A stretch of 5,721 nucleotides of DNA from Myxococcales bacterium (GTDB taxonomy: Bacteria; Myxococcota_A; UBA9160; JALSIO01): contig JALSIO010000081.1 in assembly GCA_026989995.1 (NCBI GenBank), forward strand, positions 1 to 5,721, written 5' to 3'. Below the pieces are notes generated by a model. It saw only the letters and a program-made list of their open reading frames with translations. It ran no database searches and was not told where the DNA came from. How positions within the stretch are numbered: the first letter of the stretch is position 1; each line of letters begins with the position of its first letter. This document shows positions 1 through 5,034 of the stretch, one piece after another. Both the position numbers and the translations under genes were made by a program.

Positions 1-166
1 CTACGACTGGAACGGCAGGAGCGCGGCGGTCGTGCCGGCCATCCGGGCGAGTCCGGGAGGCCACCTCGAGTTCACCCTCGGGGTCCAGCGCTTCGCGGGC
101 CGCCGGCTCTCCCAGTTCGGTGGCGGGCATCCCCTCGTCTTCGCCACCGCGGAGTGGTTCTTCTAG
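1..166 (+). CDS. C-terminal fragment of a probable outer-membrane beta-barrel protein (5' end outside window)
   Basis: Reading from base 2, 54 codons are open and end in TAG at 164-166. The peptide alternates short hydrophobic or aromatic stretches with Gly/Arg turns (HLEFTLGVQRFAG, then PLVFATAEWFF). Its last residue is Phe, preceded by Trp-Phe. A terminal amphipathic strand ending in an aromatic residue is the recognition signal for the BAM complex in Gram-negative outer-membrane proteins, so a porin or barrel-type transporter is likely. The Gly-rich turn before the last strand (RLSQFGGG) is also barrel-like. The specific family cannot be told from 54 residues. The stop overlaps the stop of the convergent sulfotransferase gene. 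The barrel idea is inference from the last strands; the reading frame itself is well supported by the convergent arrangement and by the absence of a better frame. Confidence 0.6.
   Translation, partial: YDWNGRSAAVVPAIRASPGGHLEFTLGVQRFAGRRLSQFGGGHPLVFATAEWFF
118..149 (-). terminator. Possible hairpin after the sulfotransferase gene
   Basis: CGGTGGCG (118-125) and CGCCACCG (142-149) form a perfect 8-bp inverted repeat with a 16-base loop. On the minus strand it begins 13 bases after the sulfotransferase stop. No T-run follows and the loop is large, so the role is uncertain. It overlaps codons of the beta-barrel gene. Confidence 0.2.
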
Positions 167-768
167 GCGCAGCCGGGGCGCGCACGCCCCGGGCTCCCTC
201 CGGCCCGGTGGCGGAAGAGCGCCGGCTCGACGCGGGCCGCCATCGCGCCGAGGTCGAGCTCGAGATCGAGGAAGCGCGCGATGCGCGCGGCCTCCCGCCG
301 CGGCGAGAACAGCAGGGCGCGGTGCTCGACGTCGAGGATGCGGGTGTCGGGCCGCGCGCCGAGCTCCGCTCGGGCCCGATCGCGTAGCACCGCGAGCATC
401 TCCGCCATCCGGGAGGCCGGAACCTCCGGCTCCGCCCCGGCGCCCTCGAGCAGCGCCCTCTGGGAGGCCGCCACCTCCGCCACCGCCCGGTGGAGGAAGA
501 GCACGCGGTAGGGGCCTCCCGGCGGGAGGTCGAGGATCCGCGGCACCACCACCTTGACCGCACGGCCCCGCGCGCGGTCGATCCAGGCCGACTCCGCGCC
601 AGGGCGCCGGACGAGGTCGAGCTCGAAGTACCCCCTCGGGTTGTGGCGATCCGGCGCCCGCCTGGTGTCGGCGAGCAGGGGAAGCCCGCCCGCTCCGAGC
701 ATCTGCATGAGCAGCGAGGTCCCCGAGCGGGGGAGCCCCGATACGACCACGATGGCGCGCGACTCGAT
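163..768 (-). CDS. Sulfotransferase family protein (PAPS-dependent type)
   Basis: About 201 residues. The N-terminus holds the 5'-phosphosulfate-binding loop SGLPRSGTSL (residues 10-19 counting from codon 768-766). It is followed by MQMLGAGGLPLLAD and NPRGYFE, a pattern familiar from short bacterial sulfotransferase-like proteins. A second site, FLHRAVAEVAASQR, places Arg94 and Ser102 eight residues apart, as in the 3'-phosphate-binding motif of sulfotransferases. Such enzymes move sulfate from PAPS to a hydroxyl or amine; the acceptor here is unknown, and no PAPS synthesis genes are nearby. The start is uncertain. A good Shine-Dalgarno (775-781) lies 6 nt before an ATC codon at 768-766, whereas the nearest conventional start is GTG at 750-748, with no ribosome site at normal distance. 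An ATG at 873-871 is in frame but would add a Pro/Gly/Ala-rich leader and reach into the divergent gene. The stop (TAG) overlaps the stop of the beta-barrel gene. Family call is confident; exact N-terminus is not. Confidence 0.85.
   Translation of the reverse strand: MESRAIVVVSGLPRSGTSLLMQMLGAGGLPLLADTRRAPDRHNPRGYFELDLVRRPGAESAWIDRARGRAVKVVVPRILDLPPGGPYRVLFLHRAVAEVAASQRALLEGAGAEPEVPASRMAEMLAVLRDRARAELGARPDTRILDVEHRALLFSPRREAARIARFLDLELDLGAMAARVEPALFRHRAGGSPGRARPGCA
173..192 (+). terminator. GC-rich hairpin just after the beta-barrel gene
   Basis: CCGGGGCG (173-180) and CGCCCCGG (185-192) pair perfectly over 8 bp around the loop CGCA, starting 7 bases after the stop of the plus-strand gene. 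The position suits a transcript end or a 3'-stabilising structure. No T-run follows (the next bases are GCTCCCTCC), so a classical intrinsic terminator is not shown. It lies inside the coding end of the opposite gene. Confidence 0.3.
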
Positions 769-774
769 GGTGGA

Positions 775-781
775 TCCTCCC
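775..781 (-). promoter_or_regulatory. Ribosome-binding site of the sulfotransferase gene
   Basis: On the minus strand GGGAGGA is read here, close to the ideal anti-16S match. Six bases separate it from an ATC codon (768-766) and 24 bases from the GTG at 750-748. The spacing favours initiation at or next to the ATC codon. Chance occurrence in GC-rich DNA is possible. Confidence 0.5.
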
Positions 782-860
782 GGGAGTCGGCAGATCGCCC
801 CGAGGATGCCAGAATCCCGTCCGCTTCGGAGCCCGGGGGCCGCGGTGGGGCCGGCCCCGG

Positions 861-867
861 GAGGAGG
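861..867 (+). promoter_or_regulatory. Ribosome-binding site of the AIRS-like gene
   Basis: GAGGAGG lies 4 bases before the ATG at 872 (7 bases if the first GAGG pairs). It supports that ATG as the start rather than any position farther up the open frame, which extends left to about 554 inside the opposite gene. Confidence 0.55.
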
Positions 868-871
868 CCGC

Positions 872-1321
872 ATGGGCGATCGGCGAGGGCCCGGGAAGTC
901 GCAGGGAGCGGAGACGGACGAGGCGCCGCTCCCGCCGGGCAAGGTCCCCGAGGCGGTGCGGCTGCTGCCGCCCGGTACCCGCCCGGGCGAGCTGCGCGCC
1001 CTCGTGGACTCCATGGCCGACGCGCTCCGGCGGCTCGGGGTGGCGCTCGTGGTGGATGCGGATGCGGTCCAGCGGTTCGAGCCGGGCGTCGCGATGTGCC
1101 GGGCCCTCGGCGCCGATCCCTGGCGCACCCTCGCCTCGGGCTGCCTGCTCGTCGCCGCGGCCCCCACGGCGGCCCCCCGGCTCGAGGCGGCGCTCCGCCG
1201 CCGCGGGTACCCGGTCGCGACCATCGCGCGCGCGGAGACGGGCTCCGGGGTCCGCCTCGCCGGCGGAAGCCCCCTGCCGCGCTTCGAGCGGAACGAGGTG
1301 GCGCGGATCCTCGCGGGCTGA
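872..1321 (+). CDS. Stand-alone AIR synthase-related C-terminal domain protein
   Basis: A 149-residue protein starting at ATG 872 behind a purine-rich ribosome site and ending in TGA. Residues 1-27 are polar, Gly/Pro-rich and probably disordered. Residues about 38-149 resemble the C-terminal half of the PurM/HypE/SelD/ThiL-type AIR synthase superfamily: GVALVVDADAV, then ALGADPWRTLASGCLLVAAAP (77-97), then RRGYPVATIARAE (110-122), then PLPRFERNEVARIL (134-147). These correspond to the superfamily pattern of 'lgldPl.l.a.G.Llva.p', 'gy.a..Ig.v' and the terminal 'R.E..r.l' segment. The N-terminal ATP-binding domain is absent. The usual D-x-TEGGL helix start is replaced by TRPGELRALVDSMADAL, so the protein should not phosphorylate or cyclise a substrate alone. 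It may be a regulatory or partner subunit, or the remnant of a full gene. It is divergent from the sulfotransferase and convergent, 15 bp apart, with the ligase. The fold assignment is from pattern memory and moderately sure. Confidence 0.6.
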   Translation: MGDRRGPGKSQGAETDEAPLPPGKVPEAVRLLPPGTRPGELRALVDSMADALRRLGVALVVDADAVQRFEPGVAMCRALGADPWRTLASGCLLVAAAPTAAPRLEAALRRRGYPVATIARAETGSGVRLAGGSPLPRFERNEVARILAG

Positions 1322-1336
1322 CGCCGGCCGAGGCCG

Positions 1337-2950
1337 TCACCGGCCCGCGAAAAGCGGTTCGAGCTCCCGCTTCACGATCTTGTTCATCGCGTTGCGGGGC
1401 ATGACCTCGACGGTGCGGATTCGCTCCGGGACCTTGTAGCGGGCGAGGCGCTCGCCGCAGAAGGCCCGGAGTTCGTCCTCCGAGACCGACGCACCCGGCT
1501 CGAGCTGCACCGCCGCCACCACGCGCTGGCCGAGGCGCTCGTCCGGCACGCCGAGGCAGGCGGCGGCCGCCACCGCGGGGTGCTCCTGGAGTACCCGCTC
1601 CACCTCGGCCGGATAGACGTTGGCACCCCCGCGGAGGATCAGCTCCTTGATCCGGCCCCGGATGTAGAGCACGCCCTGCTCGTCGAGGAAGCCGAGGTCG
1701 CCGCTGTGCAGCACCCCGCCTGCGAGGGCGGAGGCCGTCTCCTCGGGCCGGTTCCAGTAGCCGAGCATCGGGGTGTAGACGCCCGCGAAGGGGCCCTCCT
1801 CGGCCGGGGCCACGCAGATCTCCCCGACCTCCCGCGGGGGCAGCGCGCGCCCGTCCTCGGAGAGGATCCGGATCCGGACCTGGGGAAGCGGCGCGCCGCA
1901 GAGACCCGGCTCCGGCGCCCGGCCCTCGGCCCGGGTGACGGCGGTGGGCGCCTCGGTCATGCCGTAGCCGATGGCCACCTCCGAGCCGAAGCGCTCGCGG
2001 TAGAGCTCGCGGAAGGCCTCGGGCACGTCGGCACCGCCGATCAGCGGCTTGTCGAGGGTGGCGAGATCCTCGGGCCGCACCTCGGGGTGGGTGAGCAGAT
2101 CGTGGATGATGGCCGGAACCCCGGCGAAGCAGCCGATCCGCTCGTCGCGCACGAAGCCCGCGAGCCCCACCGGATCGATGCGGTCCACGCACACGCAGGC
2201 CTCGCCCGCCTGGAAGGCCGCCAGGGGGCCCAGGATCATCAGGTTGAGGATGGTCAGGGGCAGCACGGCGCCGTGGCGCGTACCGGGAGGGTAGGTTCCG
2301 AGGGCCCGGCTCACGGCGCCCGGAAGCAGCAGGTTGTGCTGGGAGTGGACCGCGCCCTTGGGAAGGCCCGTCGTGCCGCTGGTGTAGGCGATGGCCGCGG
2401 GTGCGAAGGGATCGATCTCCACCTCCGGGCGTCCCGGCTCGCCCACCCCGCCGAGCGCCCGGCGGAAGGCGCTGTCGGGCTTGCCGGGCTCGAGGCGGAT
2501 CACGTGCTCCAGCGCGGGAAGCCCGGCGCGCAGGCCCTCGACCTGCGCGGCCATCTCCGGATCCCCGAGGAAGATCCGGGCGCCGCAATCCACGAGGAGG
2601 GCCGCCTTCTCCGGCGGGGCCAGGGGGCGGTTCACGCCCACCCAGATCGCGCCCAGCCGCTGGGTGGCCAGGAAGGCGATGACCACCTCCGGGTGGTTGC
2701 TGGCGGAACAGGCCACGCGGGTGAAGGGACCGGCACCGAGATCGCGCAGCACCCGGGCGGCCCGGTTGACCTCCCGATCGAGCTCGGCGTAGGTGTAGCG
2801 GTCGTGGCGGCCGACGAGCGCCTCCGCGTCCGGACGCTCGCGCAGGGGGGCGTCGAGGATCCCGGCCACCGTCTGCGGGCCGCCGCCGGGAATCGGCGGC
2901 CTTCGGGCGGGCGGCTCGAGGCCGTGGGCGCGGTAGTCGAACTCCGCCAT
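1337..2950 (-). CDS. AMP-forming acyl-CoA synthetase/ligase (ANL superfamily)
   Basis: A 537-residue cytoplasmic enzyme predicted to adenylate a carboxylic acid with ATP and transfer it to CoA. The family landmarks appear in order: phosphate loop AYTSGTTGLPKG (188-199), aromatic/threonine substrate-AMP motif GYGMTEAP (328-335), ribose-binding HSGDLGFLD (415-423), hinge RGRIKELILRGGANVYP (431-447), and C-terminal catalytic Lys524 in PRNAMNKIVKREL (518-530). Length is normal for a single-domain ligase with no carrier or reductase fusion. The common Gly before the catalytic lysine is Asn here. The start is ATG at 2950-2948; a GGAGG at 2957-2953 sits only 2 bases before it, which is unusually close. 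The gene follows the racemase on the same strand after 43 bp, suggesting co-transcription and a shared acyl-CoA pathway, perhaps for 2-methyl-branched acids. Substrate class (medium, long, aromatic or branched) is not decided by the visible motifs. Confidence 0.93.
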   Translation of the reverse strand: MAEFDYRAHGLEPPARRPPIPGGGPQTVAGILDAPLRERPDAEALVGRHDRYTYAELDREVNRAARVLRDLGAGPFTRVACSASNHPEVVIAFLATQRLGAIWVGVNRPLAPPEKAALLVDCGARIFLGDPEMAAQVEGLRAGLPALEHVIRLEPGKPDSAFRRALGGVGEPGRPEVEIDPFAPAAIAYTSGTTGLPKGAVHSQHNLLLPGAVSRALGTYPPGTRHGAVLPLTILNLMILGPLAAFQAGEACVCVDRIDPVGLAGFVRDERIGCFAGVPAIIHDLLTHPEVRPEDLATLDKPLIGGADVPEAFRELYRERFGSEVAIGYGMTEAPTAVTRAEGRAPEPGLCGAPLPQVRIRILSEDGRALPPREVGEICVAPAEEGPFAGVYTPMLGYWNRPEETASALAGGVLHSGDLGFLDEQGVLYIRGRIKELILRGGANVYPAEVERVLQEHPAVAAAACLGVPDERLGQRVVAAVQLEPGASVSEDELRAFCGERLARYKVPERIRTVEVMPRNAMNKIVKRELEPLFAGR

Positions 2951-2993
2951 GGCCTCCAGGGTGCCAGAGCCGGGCCGGGCCCGCAGCGCCCCT

Positions 2994-4136
2994 TCAGCCG
3001 ATGGCGCCGGCGGCCCGCAGGCGCTCGATCTCGGCCGGATCGAAGCCGAAGTCGCGGAGCGCCTCGTCGGTGTGCTGCCCGGCGTGGGCCGGTGGCCGCC
3101 GGACCTCCGGCCGGGTGCGGCTGAAGCGCGGTGCCGGGCCGGGCTGCAGCTTCCCGGCGACCTCGACGAAGGTTCCGCGGGCCCGGTTGTGCGGGTGGTC
3201 GGGCGCCTCGCCCATGGTGAGGACCGGCGCAAAGCAGACGTCACTCCCCTCCATGATGCGGCACCACTCGTCGCGGGTGCGGCTCCGGAAGATCTCGGCG
3301 AGCCGCTTGCGCAGCGCCGGCCACTGGCTCCGGTCCATCTGCCGGGGCAGATCCTCCCCGGCCAGGCCCGTCTTTTCGAGCAGCTCCGCGTAGAACTGCG
3401 GCTCGATGGAACCCACGGCCACGAACTTCCCGTCCTTCGTCTCGTAGGTGTCGTAGAAGTGGGCGCCCCCGTCGAGCAGGTTGGTGCCCCGCTCGTCGTT
3501 CCAGAAGCCCATGGCCCGCATCGAGTGCATCATGGTCATGAGCAGTGCCGCGCCATCGACCATGGCCGCGTCCACGACCTGTCCGCGTCCGGAGCGCTCG
3601 CGCTCCACGAGGGCGCAGACCACGCCGAAGGCGAGAAGCATGCCTCCGCCGCCGAAGTCCCCCACGAGGTTGAGCGGTGGCACCGGCTTCTCGCCGGCCC
3701 GCCCGATGTGCGCGAGCGCCCCGGCGAGGGCGATGTAGTTGATGTCGTGGCCGGCGGCATGGGCGAGCGGCCCCTCCTGCCCCCAGCCGGTCATCCGGCC
3801 GTAGACGAGCCGCGGGTTCCGCGCCAGGCAGACGTCCGGACCGAGACCCAGCCGCTCCATCACGCCCGGCCGGAACCCCTCGGTGAGCACGTCCGCCCGC
3901 TCGACGAGCCGCAACACCGTCTCCACCCCCTCCGGATGCTTCAGGTCGACGGCCACGCTGCGGCGGCCGCGCGCGAGGAAATCGAGCGGCGGCTCGGAGA
4001 GGTCCCGGGCGGGCGCCTTCCCGGCGCGGTCCACCCGGATGACCTCGGCGCCCATGTCGGCGAGGAGCATCGCCGCGAAGGGGCCCGGCCCGATGCCCGT
4101 GATCTCGACCACCTTCACTCCCTCGAGCGGTCCCAC
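2994..4136 (-). CDS. Alpha-methylacyl-CoA racemase (CaiB/BaiF family III CoA-transferase fold)
   Basis: A 380-residue protein that should interconvert the (2R) and (2S) forms of 2-methyl-branched acyl-CoA esters. It keeps the hallmarks of AMACR/MCR enzymes: [20 protein letters not shown] at the N-terminus, [12 protein letters not shown] (114-125), GHDINYI (129-135), [15 protein letters not shown] (151-165), VVDAAMVDG (187-195) and [10 protein letters not shown] (244-253). Residues aligning with the proton-transfer groups of the Mycobacterium tuberculosis racemase (Arg91, His126, Asn152, Asp156, Glu241) are all present as Arg95, His130, Asn156, Asp160 and Glu245, at a constant offset of four. 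This separates it from true CoA-transferases, which have a catalytic Asp in another context. Start chosen: GTG 4136-4134, because GGGAGGA (4150-4144) lies 7 bases upstream and the protein then begins in the family-typical way. It is the first gene of a two-gene unit with the acyl-CoA ligase and diverges from the TSUP permease. Confidence 0.95.
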   Translation of the reverse strand: MGPLEGVKVVEITGIGPGPFAAMLLADMGAEVIRVDRAGKAPARDLSEPPLDFLARGRRSVAVDLKHPEGVETVLRLVERADVLTEGFRPGVMERLGLGPDVCLARNPRLVYGRMTGWGQEGPLAHAAGHDINYIALAGALAHIGRAGEKPVPPLNLVGDFGGGGMLLAFGVVCALVERERSGRGQVVDAAMVDGAALLMTMMHSMRAMGFWNDERGTNLLDGGAHFYDTYETKDGKFVAVGSIEPQFYAELLEKTGLAGEDLPRQMDRSQWPALRKRLAEIFRSRTRDEWCRIMEGSDVCFAPVLTMGEAPDHPHNRARGTFVEVAGKLQPGPAPRFSRTRPEVRRPPAHAGQHTDEALRDFGFDPAEIERLRAAGAIG

Positions 4137-4143
4137 CGATCGA

Positions 4144-4150
4144 TCCTCCC
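4144..4150 (-). promoter_or_regulatory. Ribosome-binding site deciding the GTG start of the racemase
   Basis: GGGAGGA on the minus strand is followed after 7 bases by GTG (4136-4134). The frame continues open upstream to 4238, but those residues are Ala/Gly/Arg-rich and unlike the family, so this site fixes the start. Confidence 0.75.
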
Positions 4151-4228
4151 TCTTCTCCCCGCGAGTGGAGCCGGCCGCCGCCCGGCCGGATGGCCTCGGC
4201 GCCCCGACCTCGCAGCGGCCCGGCCCGG

Positions 4229-4250
4229 CTCCCGCCACGCGGGGCGGGAG
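4229..4250. promoter_or_regulatory. Perfect 8-bp dyad in the divergent racemase/permease control region
   Basis: CTCCCGCC (4229-4236) and GGCGGGAG (4243-4250) form a perfect inverted repeat around a 6-base centre. It lies in the 181-bp gap (4137-4317) between the diverging starts, about 93 bases from the racemase GTG and 68 bases from the permease ATG. It could be an operator for a dimeric regulator or an RNA hairpin in a leader. No -35/-10 boxes are recognisable in the gap, and shorter GC dyads (for example CCGGCC/GGCCGG at 4171-4189) also occur, so chance remains a serious alternative. Confidence 0.25.
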
Positions 4251-4317
4251 ACTACCGCAGCGGCGCGCCGCGCCGCCGGCGCGACCCGGGACCGGCGGTC
4301 GCTACGATGCTCCGCCC

Positions 4318-5034
4318 ATGTCCCTCCTGGAAGCGGCAGCCGCGGCAGCCACCATGGCCCTGGGCTCCCTGGTCCAGGGCGTGGCGGGCTTCGGCCTCGC
4401 GCTCGTCACGGCGCCGCCGCTGACCCTGCTCGACCCGCTGCTCGTGCCGGGCCCGATCATGGCCTCGGCCCTGCTGCTCACGGGGCTCATGGCCTGGCGG
4501 GACCGGAGCGAGATCCACTTCGCGGGCATCGGCTGGGTGTACCTGGGCCGGCTCCCGGGGACCGCCCTCGGCGCCTTCGCGGTGGCCGTGCTCCCACCCC
4601 GCGAGATGGGCGTCCTGATCGGCGTGGCCGTGCTGCTCGCGGTGTCCATGGTGGCCTCCGGGTGGAAGCTCCGGCCCACCCGCGCCACGCTCGCCGCGGC
4701 GGGCCTCGTCTCGGGGGTGATGGGCACCGCCTCGGCGATCGGTGGCCCTCCGCTCGCGATGGTCTACCTCGACTCCGGCCCGGAGCGTCTCCGGGGCACG
4801 CTCGCGGGAAACTTCCTGCTCGGAACCGCGACGAGCCTCGCCGCCCTCGCCCTCGTGGGCCGCTTCGGCGGGGCGGAACTCCTGGCCACCGGCCTCCTGG
4901 TTCCGGGGGTGGTGGCCGGCTATCTCCTCTCCAACCGCGCCCTCCGCCTCCTCGGCCGCGAACGGATCCGGGAAGCCGTCCTCGCGCTTTCCACCGCCGG
5001 GGGCCTCGCGGTGATCGCGAAGAGCCTCCTCTAG
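4318..5034 (+). CDS. TSUP/TauE-SafE family membrane permease
   Basis: A 238-residue, strongly hydrophobic protein with about eight predicted membrane segments (roughly 5-31, 42-60, 70-92, 97-115, 122-150, 164-181, 186-204, 217-237). It shows the two-repeat layout of the TSUP family. The first repeat carries GSLVQGVAGFGLALVTAPPL (16-35). The second carries GVMGTASAIGGPPLAMVYL (133-151), followed by RLRGTLAGNFLLG. Family members move sulfite, sulfoacetate, other sulfur-containing or organic anions across the inner membrane; the cargo here is unknown. Length is normal. The ATG at 4318 gives a family-typical N-terminus, but no convincing Shine-Dalgarno precedes it, so translation may be from a leaderless or weakly led message. 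The stop TAG at 5032-5034 overlaps the stop of the convergent RNA methyltransferase. A link to the sulfotransferase 3.5 kb away through sulfur chemistry would be speculation. Confidence 0.9.
   Translation: MSLLEAAAAAATMALGSLVQGVAGFGLALVTAPPLTLLDPLLVPGPIMASALLLTGLMAWRDRSEIHFAGIGWVYLGRLPGTALGAFAVAVLPPREMGVLIGVAVLLAVSMVASGWKLRPTRATLAAAGLVSGVMGTASAIGGPPLAMVYLDSGPERLRGTLAGNFLLGTATSLAALALVGRFGGAELLATGLLVPGVVAGYLLSNRALRLLGRERIREAVLALSTAGGLAVIAKSLL

Noticed and set aside
871..874. CATG palindrome that could give overlapping divergent ATG starts for the sulfotransferase and AIRS-like genes
   Set aside because: The minus-strand ATG has no ribosome site and would add 35 Pro/Gly/Ala-rich residues absent from the family; the plus-strand ATG alone is supported.
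1322..1344. Inverted repeats in the 15-bp gap between the AIRS-like and ligase genes as a bidirectional terminator
   Set aside because: The arms are only 5 bp (GCCGG/CCGGC) or have a 2-base loop (CGGCC-GA-GGCCG), and no T-run lies on either side.
72..2588. A minus-strand open frame of 838 codons spanning three genes
   Set aside because: Its translation is Arg/Pro/Gly-rich with no domain, and it overlaps the sulfotransferase, AIRS-like and ligase genes in another frame. Long empty frames are normal in DNA this GC-rich.
1580..3124. A plus-strand open frame of 514 codons opposite the ligase
   Set aside because: It is the antisense of a confidently identified ligase; its His/Gly/Ala/Glu-rich translation matches no family.
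163..5034. A sulfur-metabolism cluster formed by the sulfotransferase and the TauE-type permease
   Set aside because: The genes are about 3.5 kb apart, in separate transcripts, and neither has a proven sulfur substrate; the link rests on family names only.
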